A DNA stretch of 57,833 bases from Gammaproteobacteria bacterium (GCA_021773795.1 JAJFJT010000007.1:1-57833); one strand, 5' to 3'; positions 16,556 to 25,887 are shown, counted from the stretch's first letter. Notes: generated by a model from the letters alone, not told the origin. Program-made: numbers and translations.

Positions 16556-18218
16556 TCGCAGCGCTATCGAGGCACAGCTGGCGCAACTGGTGGTTGCCTT
16601 CCGAGAGCAGCTGCCACAGCGGGCCACTGAGGTAGAGGAGGCATGGGCCGCCGTTCAATCGAGCCCCGAGGAAGCAGAGCTGCTACAGATCTTGTACCGC
16701 GGCGTGCATAACCTGTCCGGATCCGCCGCCACCTTCGGCTATGCCAGTATTACCGAGACCGCGCGGGGGGTCGAACGCCTGCTGCGGAACGAGAAGGGCC
16801 ATCCCCTCGACGCGCTCACACCCAGGCAAATAGCGCCCCTGGCGACCGGCATCAGGCAGCTCACGGGCATCTGTCGCAGCGAGTCCATGGCGACAGAACC
16901 CATACCGGCAGCTATGTCCAAAGCCCCGGCCACATCCCGCCTCGTTGGATCACCACCCAAACACCTGCTGTGGCTGTTGGAGGATGATGCAGCACAGGCC
17001 GAGGCGCTGGCCGGTGCCTTGCGGCCTTATGGCTACACGGTACGCATTTTTCCCAATCTCAACACACTCTCGGAGACCAGTGATTGGGAGGAGGCCGATG
17101 CCCTGCTGGCAGACATTGAAATGCCCGAGGGCGGCTCACCGGCCTTTATCCACGATCAACTTGACCAGCGCGGCATTAAGCTGCCGCTGATTTTTGTCAC
17201 CGTCCACGACGATTTCGCCGCCCGCCTGGAAGCCACACGGGCGGGAGAACAGGGCTACTTCGTCAAACCCGTGGCGATTGAAGACGTGGTTGACCATCTT
17301 GAGGATCTGCTCATGCCGGAGCCGGAAACGCCATTCCGGATACTGGTGGTGGATGACGACGAGGTGCAGGCACGCTACCACGCGTTGATGCTGACCCAGG
17401 CCGGCATGCTGACAGAGTATGTGACCGAACCGGGGGAGGTGCTTGAGCGCTTGCAGACTTTTGACGCAGAGCTGCTGTTACTCGATATGTATATGCCCGG
17501 CTGTAGCGGTGATGAACTCGCCCGCGTGGTACGCCAGCATGCCCGCTACATCACCCTGCCCATCGTCTTTTTATCCACTGAGCATAATTCATCCCGCCAA
17601 CAATACGCGTTGGCCGCGGGCGCCGATGACTTTCTGGTCAAGCCCATAGACCCGAGCCGCCTGATCTCCGTGATAAGCACCCGTGCCGCCCGCGCCCGGT
17701 TGCTGGCATCGCTGATGTTCCGTGACGGCATGACCGGCCTGATGACCCATTCCACCATCCGCGACCGGTTGAAGGCAGAGCTCAGCCGGGCACGGCGTGA
17801 GGGTGGTGAGCTGACCATTGCTCTGATGGATCTGGACCATTTCAAGAGCGTCAACGATCAGCACGGCCATGCCGTCGGTGACCTGGTGATCATGGGGCTG
17901 GCACGATTGCTGCGCCAGCGGCTGCGTGCCTCGGACCTCATCGGCCGATACGGCGGCGAGGAATTTCTACTAATCCTGCCGCAGACCGGTTGTGAGCGCG
18001 CACGCGCCATCGTCGAGGAGATTCGTGCCGACTTTTCAGCGCTCACCTTTCGCGCTCTCGGGAACGTCTCCCTCCATGTAACCCTGAGTGCAGGGCTTGC
18101 GTGCGCACAGGATTATGATGAGAGCGAGAAGCTGTTTGCAGCGGCTGACAAGGCCCTTTACACCGCCAAACACGGCGGCCGAAATCAGTCGGCGTTCGCC
18201 CCTCCCGAAAACGGCTAA
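16548..18218 (+). CDS. Hpt-REC-REC-GGDEF protein, probable diguanylate cyclase
   Basis: The 556-residue protein has an Hpt domain with phospho-acceptor His54 (VHNLSG), two receivers with Asp189 (LADIEMP) and Asp313 (LLDMYMP), and a GGDEF domain at about 385-552. The active site is intact: GGEEF at 469-473, MDLDHFK with metal-binding Asp, and an inhibitory RxxD site (RASD, 460-463) five residues before it. It should make c-di-GMP with product feedback. The start is GTG 16548, overlapping the preceding regulator gene. Together with the first gene of the cluster it sets opposing synthesis and breakdown of c-di-GMP. Confidence 0.92.
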   Translation: MTDRSAIEAQLAQLVVAFREQLPQRATEVEEAWAAVQSSPEEAELLQILYRGVHNLSGSAATFGYASITETARGVERLLRNEKGHPLDALTPRQIAPLATGIRQLTGICRSESMATEPIPAAMSKAPATSRLVGSPPKHLLWLLEDDAAQAEALAGALRPYGYTVRIFPNLNTLSETSDWEEADALLADIEMPEGGSPAFIHDQLDQRGIKLPLIFVTVHDDFAARLEATRAGEQGYFVKPVAIEDVVDHLEDLLMPEPETPFRILVVDDDEVQARYHALMLTQAGMLTEYVTEPGEVLERLQTFDAELLLLDMYMPGCSGDELARVVRQHARYITLPIVFLSTEHNSSRQQYALAAGADDFLVKPIDPSRLISVISTRAARARLLASLMFRDGMTGLMTHSTIRDRLKAELSRARREGGELTIALMDLDHFKSVNDQHGHAVGDLVIMGLARLLRQRLRASDLIGRYGGEEFLLILPQTGCERARAIVEEIRADFSALTFRALGNVSLHVTLSAGLACAQDYDESEKLFAAADKALYTAKHGGRNQSAFAPPENG

Positions 18219-18293
18219 TACCAGGGCCCGCGGTTCCCGAGCCGGTGCGAAGGCCTCTAGATCCCCATTAGTTGAGGAGAAAGCCAGCCCACC

Positions 18294-19406
18294 TTAGGGC
18301 AAATGCTTGCGGGCCAAATAATCGTGAGACTGCATCTCTTCCAGACGGCTGTGGGTGCGCTCAAATTGCGCCCGCAAGCGACCCTCGGGATAGATGCCGG
18401 CGGACTCGCTGGCCGCCGAAATCACCAGATTAACGTTACGGTCGTAAAATTCATCCACCAGGTGAATGAAGCGCGCAGCAATATCATTCTCCCCCCGCTT
18501 AATCACCGGAACACCCGCGATAAACACGGTGTGATAGTAACGCGCAATTTCTATGTAGTCGGCCGTTCCGCGGGGGCCCTCGCAGAGCGCCGCAAATGAA
18601 AACCAGGCGATGCCGTCGGCCAGGCGGATGGTGGGAATCGCGCGGCCATCCACCTGCAAAGGCCCTGCCCCACAAACATTTTCCGGACTGAGACTTTCCC
18701 AGACCCTGGTCAATGCCTCCTCAGCACCTGCATCCAGCGGGGCATGGTAAATCTCTGCCCGCTCCAGCGCACGCAAACGATAATCGGCCAGCCCGTCCAG
18801 ATGGACCACTTCCATGTGTTTCTTAATCAAATCAATGGCTGACAGAAAACGTGCACGTTGCAAACCATCGCGATAAAGATCATCCGGGCCGATATTGGAG
18901 GTTGTTACCAGCACCACCCCGTATTCAAACAGGGCATCGAGCAGACCCGCCAGCAGCATCGCATCGGTGATATCCGAGACCAGAAATTCATCCAGACAAA
19001 TCACCCGCCATTGGCGGGCGATCTGCGCCGCCACCAGCCGCAAGGGGTCCTGGCGCCCCTGCAGCATGCCAAGCTCATGGTGTACGTGCTGCATGAAGCG
19101 GTGAAAATGAATGCGCAACTTGTTAGTAAAAGGCAAGGCATCGTGAAAGGCATTGACCAGATGAGTCTTGCCGCGTCCCACGCCCCCCCAGAGATAAAGC
19201 CCCCGTGGGGCAACAATCGGACGAGGTTTGGTGACTAGCGCCTGCAAACGGGCCAGTGGAGAGCGATTGCGGGGCGGGATAGTGGTCAACGCCTCATACA
19301 GGCGCTGGGTATGCTCAACCACGAGCGCCTGCACGGGGTCGGACAAAAAGCCGTCCCTTCGTAAATCCGCTTGATAGTGTTCGCTTGGACTCCGGAGCAG
19401 GCTCAT
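18294..19406 (-). CDS. zapE: cell division ATPase ZapE (AFG1 family)
   Basis: The 370-residue AAA-type ATPase has Walker A GGVGRGKTH near residue 75, Walker B VICLDEFLVSDITDAM near 135 and sensor-1 VTTSN. Length and motifs match bacterial ZapE/YhcM, which binds the FtsZ ring and supports division under low oxygen or heat. The N-terminal MSLLRSPSEHYQADLRRDGF is typical. ATG 19406 is the natural start. It is monocistronic, convergent with the GGDEF gene and divergent from the unknown gene at 19475. Confidence 0.92.
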   Translation of the reverse strand: MSLLRSPSEHYQADLRRDGFLSDPVQALVVEHTQRLYEALTTIPPRNRSPLARLQALVTKPRPIVAPRGLYLWGGVGRGKTHLVNAFHDALPFTNKLRIHFHRFMQHVHHELGMLQGRQDPLRLVAAQIARQWRVICLDEFLVSDITDAMLLAGLLDALFEYGVVLVTTSNIGPDDLYRDGLQRARFLSAIDLIKKHMEVVHLDGLADYRLRALERAEIYHAPLDAGAEEALTRVWESLSPENVCGAGPLQVDGRAIPTIRLADGIAWFSFAALCEGPRGTADYIEIARYYHTVFIAGVPVIKRGENDIAARFIHLVDEFYDRNVNLVISAASESAGIYPEGRLRAQFERTHSRLEEMQSHDYLARKHLP

Positions 19407-19474
19407 ACAGGGATCACTTTATTTTCCGCTTGTGCAAAAATATTGGCTTCTCCAAAACAGGGACCTGGTAGCAC

Positions 19475-19981
19475 GTGGCCGACCTACATCAAATCCAGTT
19501 CAATTATGTCGCGGAAGCTGACCGATTGCTGCTTCGCATCAGCACCGCCGACAAATCCGAGTTCCGCTTCTGGCTGACCCGACGCTACGTACGCCTGTTA
19601 TGGCCTGCGGTGCTAAAACTGTTACGGGATAATCCCCAGGTCAAGGCTCAGAAAAGCAACAGGGATCGTGACACAGTACTGGATTTTCATCACCAGCAGG
19701 CCATGCAACAGGGTGATTTCAGTACCGAATATCAGGCCGATGCCGAAGTCACTCCGTTGGGAGATAAACCCCTGCTACTCGCCAGGCTACAACCACGGCA
19801 GGGTAAGAATGGTCCGGTATTGCATCTGGCGCCACGCGAAGGCCATGGCATCAATCTGGCGCTTCCAGGCCCGTTACTGCACAGCTTTGCCGGCCTGCTG
19901 ACGCAGAGTGTCAAACAGGCAGAATGGGACCTGGATCTGCGGATGGAACAGCCTGCATCAGTCGATCGAAGAACCCACTGA
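19475..19981 (+). CDS. conserved hypothetical protein
   Basis: The 168-residue protein starts at GTG 19475 (MADLHQIQFNYVAEADRLLL). It has no signal peptide or membrane segment and is rich in charged residues, with a mixed alpha/beta appearance: an N-terminal strand pair RLLLRIS and EFRFWLTRRYVRLLW, then a basic middle, then LHLAPREGHGINLALPGPLL. I do not recognise a catalytic motif. It diverges from zapE with about 70 bases between the starts. Its coding character is good, but its function is unknown. Confidence 0.7.
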   Translation: MADLHQIQFNYVAEADRLLLRISTADKSEFRFWLTRRYVRLLWPAVLKLLRDNPQVKAQKSNRDRDTVLDFHHQQAMQQGDFSTEYQADAEVTPLGDKPLLLARLQPRQGKNGPVLHLAPREGHGINLALPGPLLHSFAGLLTQSVKQAEWDLDLRMEQPASVDRRTH

Positions 19982-20001
19982 AGGGCCCCAACACAAAGGA
20001 C

Positions 20002-20577
20002 TCAGGGCCTTGCCAAACCCCGCGCCCGACGCCGCCGTCTGAGGGCAGTGGCGGCAACAGCCAGCACTGCAAATACCGCCACCCCCACGCCGATCGCAGG
20101 CAGGCGCGAAGGCTGGCCGACTTGCAGCGGGAATTCCAATAGATAAGGCTCCCCCCCCGCCTCGAACTCCACCAAAATGGTATATTTTCCCGCTGCTTCC
20201 AGGCTATAACCCTGACGGTGCACGCCATCGTCCGGGTGCTGGCTTCCCAGCAAGTGTTCCTCGGTGCTGGCAAACCATCCTGCTTCCCGCACCCTAAAGC
20301 TCATCTCCCCAGCAAAGGGACGGCCATCTTTAAGGTAGGCCGCGTAGACGTTGAGTCGCCCACGCTCACGGGGCTGGGGAAAGGCGGGAAAAGCCATGTA
20401 GCTGATGGCAAATTCACCTACCTGTAGCTCCACCTCACTACCCGGCGGCGTATTGGAGTCCTCTCCCAAACTATAGGCAGGACGACCCAGCACATGATGC
20501 GCCTGGGCTGCACCCGCAAACAGTGTTACACCCAAAATGAAGATCGCCACCAAAATGGCTGAATAACGAGAAATCAC
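20002..20577 (-). CDS. secreted, C-terminally anchored protein of the Nap-like cluster (unknown function)
   Basis: Starting at GTG 20577 gives 191 residues with a signal peptide (ISRYSAILVAIFILGVTLFA, cleavage after AQA), a periplasmic domain of about 110 residues that looks like a beta sandwich, and a C-terminal membrane helix (IGVGVAVFAVLAVAATAL) followed by a run of arginines. A longer frame to 20670 exists, but it overlaps the ferredoxin gene and would bury the signal peptide. A His-His directly after cleavage could bind metal. It resembles FixH/YtkA-type accessory proteins in layout only. It follows the ferredoxin gene by 17 bases, so it is probably the last gene of that operon. Confidence 0.7.
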   Translation of the reverse strand: MISRYSAILVAIFILGVTLFAGAAQAHHVLGRPAYSLGEDSNTPPGSEVELQVGEFAISYMAFPAFPQPRERGRLNVYAAYLKDGRPFAGEMSFRVREAGWFASTEEHLLGSQHPDDGVHRQGYSLEAAGKYTILVEFEAGGEPYLLEFPLQVGQPSRLPAIGVGVAVFAVLAVAATALRRRRRARGLARP

Positions 20578-20594
20578 CGTTCTTTTTTCTCTTT

Positions 20595-21182
20595 TCAAAC
20601 TGATGCCGTCCGCGGTCGCACATGGATGGCCAATGCCGGATGCGGACAGATCTCCACACACAGTCCACAACCTACACAGGCGGCACGCACGATTGGCCGA
20701 TAAATATTGGCAAACTCAAAATTGATCGCCTTGCCCCCCACCGGGCACACCGTTACACAAGCGCCACAGACGCCCCGGTCCAGCCATGGATAGCAGGTAT
20801 CACGATCGATTTTGGCAACACCCATATCGATCTCCTGACGTGGAATAACCTCCAAGGCATCGGTAGGGCAGGCTTCCATACACTTGCCACAGAGAATGCA
20901 AGCGCTTAGCCGTGGGTCGATATAGGGTGTATTCACCTCGCCGCCTCCGGAACGCGTGTAAAACTCGATACAGCGCGGCGGGCATACCTCGGCACACAGG
21001 CCACAACCAATGCAGGCAGCGGTAAAGGCACGGGCATCGGATAGTGCTCCCGGCGGGCGCAAGTGAGTAGGATCTGCCGCTCTGGCCGGGGCCAGGAAGC
21101 GGGAAAGCCCGAAGGGCAGGCTTCCCCCGACCGCCAGCACCAACAAGGCCAACACGCGCTGCAACAAACTGCGGCGCTGCAT
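20595..21182 (-). CDS. NapG-like periplasmic ferredoxin (4x[4Fe-4S]), second copy
   Basis: The 195-residue protein starts MQRRSLLQRVLALLVLAVGG, a Tat-type signal, then carries four cysteine clusters (CIGCGLCAEVCPPRC, CILCGKCMEACP, CGACVTVCP with an earlier Cys, CVGCGLCVEICP). NapG passes electrons from quinol, with NapH, towards the periplasmic reductase. Its ATG overlaps the napH stop (TAATG), so the two are translationally coupled. It is clearly related to the ferredoxin at 22166; having both on either side of napH is unusual. Which of the two is the functional NapG cannot be told from sequence. Confidence 0.85.
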   Translation of the reverse strand: MQRRSLLQRVLALLVLAVGGSLPFGLSRFLAPARAADPTHLRPPGALSDARAFTAACIGCGLCAEVCPPRCIEFYTRSGGGEVNTPYIDPRLSACILCGKCMEACPTDALEVIPRQEIDMGVAKIDRDTCYPWLDRGVCGACVTVCPVGGKAINFEFANIYRPIVRAACVGCGLCVEICPHPALAIHVRPRTASV

Positions 21183-22156
21183 TAGTCTTCACCTTCGGCA
21201 GGGCTGGCTCCATGGCGCAGATGGGTGCGCCCCAAATGCCCCGCGCCCTGCGCCGGCAGGTCGGTCACGGCAAAGCGGAAGGCAAGGGCATCCGTGGGGC
21301 AGACGGCCATGCACGCGGTGCAGTTATTACACTCTTGGCCAAAACCATCACGCATGGGCTGCAGGCCGAATTCACACACTACATCGCATTTGGTGCAATC
21401 GTTGCACTGCTCCACCTTACGGGCGATACGCAACAGCCGATAACGCCCCAACAAGGAATACAGTGCTCCCCCAGGACACAGATAACGGCAAAAACCCCGC
21501 CGCGCCACCAGTAAGTCAAACAGCAAGGTCAAGACAAAAAATACCGCCCCCGCCCCAAAGCCTCCCAGGGCAATGGCGTAATAAAGCTCCCGGCCAATGA
21601 TCGCCGGTGGATAAATAAGGGCAAAGAAGATTGAGCCGGTGACCATGGACAGCAGCAGCCCCACCGCCAGCACCCCGTATTTGAAACGCAGATCAAAATG
21701 ACGGGCAGGAGATCTCAGACCCAGGGCCCTGAGCCAGCGGGAAAGTGCGCTGTTGAGCTCGTATAGCCCGGTGGCAGGACAAATCCAGCCGCAAAAAAAG
21801 CGCCCCAACAGCACGCTAAGAATGATGGGGATCAGTGCGCTCAGCAGGAAGGGAGCATATACCCGACCACCAGCTGCCATCTGACCCACCACCGCCAGCG
21901 GGTCACTGAGCTTGAGGCCAAAAATATTGGCCGACCAGGTGGTGCCCTTAAGCATATCAAGGTCCGCGGCAGGATCGTCGGTGAAGGGCTCGCTAAGCCA
22001 CTCCATAACGTCATAAAACTGCTGCTCTGCGGGCGCTAGCAGATCATAGGCATAGGCCGCCCGATAACTCTGATAAATACTCAGAAAGGGCAACAGCACC
22101 AGCATGGCAAAAATGATGGCCAGGGTGGCAAGGCGTAATTTGTTGAGATGGCGCAT
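21182..22156 (-). CDS. napH: NapH-like membrane quinol dehydrogenase subunit
   Basis: The 324-residue protein has four to five membrane segments, two CxxxCP-type motifs in the membrane part (FFCGWICPATGLYELN and GFCRYLCPGGALYSLLG), and two cytoplasmic [4Fe-4S] sites (CNDCTKCDVVC, CNNCTACMAVCP). This is the NapH/NosR-C/CcoG-like architecture that oxidises quinol and hands electrons to NapG. It follows the first ferredoxin gene by 9 bases and overlaps the second by one base. Its N-terminal periplasmic region (about 30-85) is longer than in E. coli NapH. Confidence 0.88.
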   Translation of the reverse strand: MRHLNKLRLATLAIIFAMLVLLPFLSIYQSYRAAYAYDLLAPAEQQFYDVMEWLSEPFTDDPAADLDMLKGTTWSANIFGLKLSDPLAVVGQMAAGGRVYAPFLLSALIPIILSVLLGRFFCGWICPATGLYELNSALSRWLRALGLRSPARHFDLRFKYGVLAVGLLLSMVTGSIFFALIYPPAIIGRELYYAIALGGFGAGAVFFVLTLLFDLLVARRGFCRYLCPGGALYSLLGRYRLLRIARKVEQCNDCTKCDVVCEFGLQPMRDGFGQECNNCTACMAVCPTDALAFRFAVTDLPAQGAGHLGRTHLRHGASPAEGED

Positions 22157-22165
22157 AGGCGTAAC

Positions 22166-22765
22166 TCAGGCGGTGCTCATCTTCGTGCCACCACGGTCCG
22201 GAATGATACGAATGGCCTGTGGAATCTGAATGCAGGAACGCTCACAGATGCCGCAACCGACACAGCCGTCCAGCACATGGGGTTGCTCCAGCCGGCCTAC
22301 GCGGATGGCGATATCGGGCAAGGGGCAGGCCCGGTAGCAAACACCACAGGTTTTGCCCTGCCAGGACAGGCAGATGCGCTGGTCTACCCGTGCCGTCCCC
22401 ATATGGATCTTGTCCAGGATCGCTTCCGCCTCGCGTGGCACCGGCTGGATGGCACCACTGGGACAGACCTCGCCACATTTCATGCACAGGATGCAGGCCT
22501 GTTCACGAGGAATGATGTAGGGCGTATCCGCCGAGGCGAGGCCATTTTCCAGGCCAAAATAGCGGATGCAGCGATTTGGGCAGACCTCGGCACACTGACC
22601 GCAATGGATGCACTGTGCGGTGAAATCATCCTCGGCCAACGCCCCGGGGGGACGCAGATAACGCCGAACGCCAGGTGCGGCGGCGGCATTCGAAGCCACC
22701 GCCCCCAATGTCGCAGCCGCTACAGCGCCCTGAATTAGATCACCAAGAAAGGCTCTGCGTTGCAT
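22166..22765 (-). CDS. napG: NapG-like periplasmic ferredoxin (4x[4Fe-4S]), first copy
   Basis: Starting at ATG 22765 the protein has 199 residues: a Tat signal (MQRRAFLGDLIQGAVAAATL) and four [4Fe-4S] clusters (CIHCGQCAEVCPNRC, CILCMKCGEVCP, CGVCYRACP with a preceding Cys, CVGCGICERSC). A GTG at 22777 in frame is an alternative start, but it would displace the twin-arginine motif from the N-terminus. It is separated from the napA-like gene by 367 bases of mostly repeat sequence, so it may have its own promoter. It is probably the electron donor to the reductase, with NapH. Confidence 0.87.
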   Translation of the reverse strand: MQRRAFLGDLIQGAVAAATLGAVASNAAAAPGVRRYLRPPGALAEDDFTAQCIHCGQCAEVCPNRCIRYFGLENGLASADTPYIIPREQACILCMKCGEVCPSGAIQPVPREAEAILDKIHMGTARVDQRICLSWQGKTCGVCYRACPLPDIAIRVGRLEQPHVLDGCVGCGICERSCIQIPQAIRIIPDRGGTKMSTA

Positions 22766-22898
22766 GGCTAAAGGCACCCACCAAAATTAAATTCGCATCA
22801 GCTGGAAACCGTCCACTCGTCGCCACATACAAAATGTGTATCGGTGGTGGATGGAATGAAAGTGATCTCCAGAGCCCAAAACAAAACCACCGTCATTA

Positions 22899-22956
22899 GT
22901 AGGGCGGACCGTGTCCGCCGCCATCATCATTGAACGGCGGGCACGGCCCGCCCTAC
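22899..22956. repeat. extragenic palindrome (GTAGGGCGGAC type)
   Basis: GTAGGGCGG-A-CCGTG-T-CCGCCG pairs with CGGCGG-G-CACGG-C-CCGCCCTAC around a 14-base loop, giving a stem of about 22 pairs with only two mismatches. Elements of this type are common intergenic repeats. It lies between napA and napG and could reduce transcription through the cluster or stabilise the napA message. Confidence 0.8.
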
Positions 22957-23057
22957 CAAAAAAGCTACCGTCATTATTCATGCAAACTGAGTATCCCGCG
23001 AACAAAGGCGGTACAAACAGCTCTTGCCAGGCCGTCGATACCCGCCTAGCCCTGCCC

Positions 23058-23104
23058 CCCTCCCTGGATCCCAGATTTCCGCTCCACTGCATCCGGGGTG
23101 ACGA
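23058..23104. repeat. short REP-like sequence
   Basis: CTGGATCCCAGATTTCCGCT followed by a partly complementary CATCCGGGGTGACGAC looks like a decayed member of the CTGGATCCC...GGGGATGAC intergenic repeats. Pairing is imperfect, so the call is tentative. Together with the palindrome at 22899 it fills most of the gap between napA and the ferredoxin gene. Confidence 0.4.
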
Positions 23105-23132
23105 CAGTGTTTTGATGAACATCTCAGTCCAA

Positions 23133-25829
23133 TCAGACTTTCTCGATACGGCAGGCAAGCTTCTTGAAATCCACCTGCCCCGAAACCACATCCCAGACCC
23201 GGCTGGAGGTGCTGTTTACCAACCAACGGTTCTTTTTCGGGTCCGCGCTATCCGCCACTGAAAGATTCCACGGGCTGAAGAAATAACCCTTAGGCACCGC
23301 GTTACGCACCGGCTTTATCAAGCTGTTCATACCTACCTGAGCACGCGCCTCATAAGAACCGCGACGGGTAACCAGACGAACCTTGTCGCCATCCTTGATG
23401 CCTAGACCTCTGGCATCTTCAGTATGCATCTCCACGTACATCTCTGGCACCAGACGCCGGGTGGTCGGGCTGCGGATGGACTTGGCAGTATGGAAATGCT
23501 CATACACTACACCAAGCCCCAACCAGTAGGGATACTTGTCCTTTGGTACCTTGTCCCAGCTTTTCGTCCGATGGCTTTCATCGGGCAGATCCGGGGTCAA
23601 ACCCATATCCCGTGCCTTTATAAGCAGTGGGATATGGTCAATGGTGAGCAGTCCCGGTTTATGACCAAACTCCATAAGCTGTTTGGTCACGGCCTCACGC
23701 TCACTGTAGTCCTGCTGTACAAACTTCATATGCACCTTGCCGTCCTTGGTGCGAAAGTAGCCATAGGGCCGATTCTTCCAAGTCCCCTCCTGCATCATAA
23801 AGCGCCGGGTGGTGCCACCGTCCTTGGCAATAACATAGGTGGGCGCTGGCCATTGCACGCCACGCAAACGTTTTATGTGCTCATAGGGACTGATGCCGTC
23901 GAGCTTTTCAACCTCGAGCAAACCACTCAAATCCGTGTCGGTACCCTCGGAGGCCTTGATCACATCACGAAAGACCTCCTCTGCCCGATAAAAGCCCTTG
24001 TCATCCCGCTTCCAGGGAAAGATAGCCTCGGCATCCAGCCCCAGCAGATGGGCAATCTCACGCCCCTTGTCGATCACCATATCCAGATCCGGACGGCATC
24101 CGGGAGGTGGCTCGGCGGCCTTTTCGCAGATATTCAGGCGACGCTCGGAACTGATATAAATTCCATCCACCTCACCCCAGGTGGCGGCGGGAAAGATCAC
24201 GTCCGCATAGAGATTATTGGGGGCGTGGCGATAGATCTCCTGCACCACGTTGAAGGTTTTCATCAGCGCCGGACGCACCAGATTATCCTGATCCGGCAGG
24301 TCAATATGGGTGGCGTAGACAAGGAACATCGCCTTGACATCCCCCTTTAACGCCCGCTCCATCATGCCCACCGCATAGCCAGGATTCTTCGAGTTCATGG
24401 CGGTAACAAGGTTTTTCTCCGGCACCCGCCAGGCTTTGGCCATCTTCAGGCGATGGGTGGCATTCTTCAGCGGCTGGTTGAACGGCAGACGGCCAGTGAG
24501 ACCACCGGTAAAACGCTCGCCCATGGCATTGGGCTGTCCGGTCATGGAGAAAGGTCCACAGCCGGGCTTGGCAAGATTACCGGTCAGTGTCAGCAGGTTG
24601 ATGATGGCGATGACGTTATGCTGGCCATGGATATGCTGGTTGTAGCCAATCCCCCACATGATGATGACACCGCCGTAGCCGTCCCCGGACTGGCTCTGGC
24701 GACTGCGCGCCAGACGCTTGCGGGTGGCATCGGCGAATAGTCCGGCGACACGGTGAATCAGCTCCGGCGTCACTTCATCATTGCCCATGCGGTCCTGAAC
24801 CTGCTCCGGACTGTAGCTCTTCAATACCCCCTCGGTGTACTCCTTCCAGCCGGTGGTATGGGCCTTGAGGAAATCCCAGTCCACCACATCCTTATGCTCT
24901 GTCAGGAGCACGTGGGCCAGGGCATTTAAAAAGCTGATATCACCATTGAGTACCGGCACATGCACGTGGTTTTTCGGATTGATATCCGCATAACCCTGGC
25001 TGGAGCCGGTGTATCTCGGATCCACCACCACGGTGGGAATGTCTTTTTTCCTTTTGTGATCCGCAGCCCGCCAGAAAATGATCGGATGGGCCTCCCGGGG
25101 GTTATGCCCGAAATGCATGATCATGTCTGATAATTCAATGTCATCGTAGGCAAGAGGTGGCGTATCGGAACCCAGGGTGGCGAAGTAGCCAGTCACCGCG
25201 GAGGTCATGCACATACGGGCATTGGCCTCAATGGTATTGGAGCCGAGCACCCCCTTCATGAACAGGTTTTCCATATATTGCCCTTCCATGGTGAGCTGGC
25301 CGGAGCCATAAAGCCCGATGGAATTGCCGCTATATTTTTTGGCTAAATGGGCAATCTTGTGGGCCACCATCTCCGAGGCCTGTTCATAAGGCACCCGGGT
25401 GAAATGCTCCTCATCAAAGGAACCCTTGGTGGCACTGATAAATTCCAGATTGCCGTGGCCCGGCTTTTGCCATTCCTGCCACACATCCTTGCGCACATAA
25501 GGCTTCCCCTCAATGCGGTCCACATAGATGGGTTCCGCTGCAGTTAAACCCTTGATGCACTGCAGACCATAGTTGGTGGGATGATCCTTATCCGGGCGCA
25601 TGGAGACGATGCGACCATTCTCCGCCTGAATGATGGTGCCACAACCGACCCCACAGTAGGGGCATTGGGCCACCGCCGTGGTGCGTTTGACGCCGGGTGC
25701 AGAGGGTGCCGCCGGGGCCGCCTCTAGCTCGGGATTGGCGCCTACAAAAAGACCCGCGCCAGCCGCCGAAGCGGTAATAAAGGAACTGCCCTTGATGAAA
25801 TTCCGCCGGGTTACTTTGATACGTTTCAT
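23133..25829 (-). CDS. napA: periplasmic nitrate reductase-like molybdoenzyme (NapA family)
   Basis: The 898-residue protein has a Tat signal (TRRNFIKG) and the [4Fe-4S] motif CPYCGVGC with a fourth Cys 27 residues on (LQCIKG). The likely molybdenum ligand is the Cys of NARMCMTSAV, at the place of NARHCMASAV in E. coli NapA. Also present are NPREAHP and a C-terminal molybdopterin-dinucleotide domain (VYEHFHTAKSIRSPTTRRLV). It differs from E. coli NapA in an insert of about 30 residues after IEGKPY and in overall length (about 70 longer). Nitrate reduction is likely but not certain. No napD or napB gene is nearby. ATG 25829 is preceded by AGAGATAAGA. Confidence 0.82.
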   Translation of the reverse strand: MKRIKVTRRNFIKGSSFITASAAGAGLFVGANPELEAAPAAPSAPGVKRTTAVAQCPYCGVGCGTIIQAENGRIVSMRPDKDHPTNYGLQCIKGLTAAEPIYVDRIEGKPYVRKDVWQEWQKPGHGNLEFISATKGSFDEEHFTRVPYEQASEMVAHKIAHLAKKYSGNSIGLYGSGQLTMEGQYMENLFMKGVLGSNTIEANARMCMTSAVTGYFATLGSDTPPLAYDDIELSDMIMHFGHNPREAHPIIFWRAADHKRKKDIPTVVVDPRYTGSSQGYADINPKNHVHVPVLNGDISFLNALAHVLLTEHKDVVDWDFLKAHTTGWKEYTEGVLKSYSPEQVQDRMGNDEVTPELIHRVAGLFADATRKRLARSRQSQSGDGYGGVIIMWGIGYNQHIHGQHNVIAIINLLTLTGNLAKPGCGPFSMTGQPNAMGERFTGGLTGRLPFNQPLKNATHRLKMAKAWRVPEKNLVTAMNSKNPGYAVGMMERALKGDVKAMFLVYATHIDLPDQDNLVRPALMKTFNVVQEIYRHAPNNLYADVIFPAATWGEVDGIYISSERRLNICEKAAEPPPGCRPDLDMVIDKGREIAHLLGLDAEAIFPWKRDDKGFYRAEEVFRDVIKASEGTDTDLSGLLEVEKLDGISPYEHIKRLRGVQWPAPTYVIAKDGGTTRRFMMQEGTWKNRPYGYFRTKDGKVHMKFVQQDYSEREAVTKQLMEFGHKPGLLTIDHIPLLIKARDMGLTPDLPDESHRTKSWDKVPKDKYPYWLGLGVVYEHFHTAKSIRSPTTRRLVPEMYVEMHTEDARGLGIKDGDKVRLVTRRGSYEARAQVGMNSLIKPVRNAVPKGYFFSPWNLSVADSADPKKNRWLVNSTSSRVWDVVSGQVDFKKLACRIEKV

Positions 25830-25887
25830 GGTCTTATCTCTCTATGAATAGAGGTAAATAAAAGGTCCGCTTTGCACTCAAACTCTA

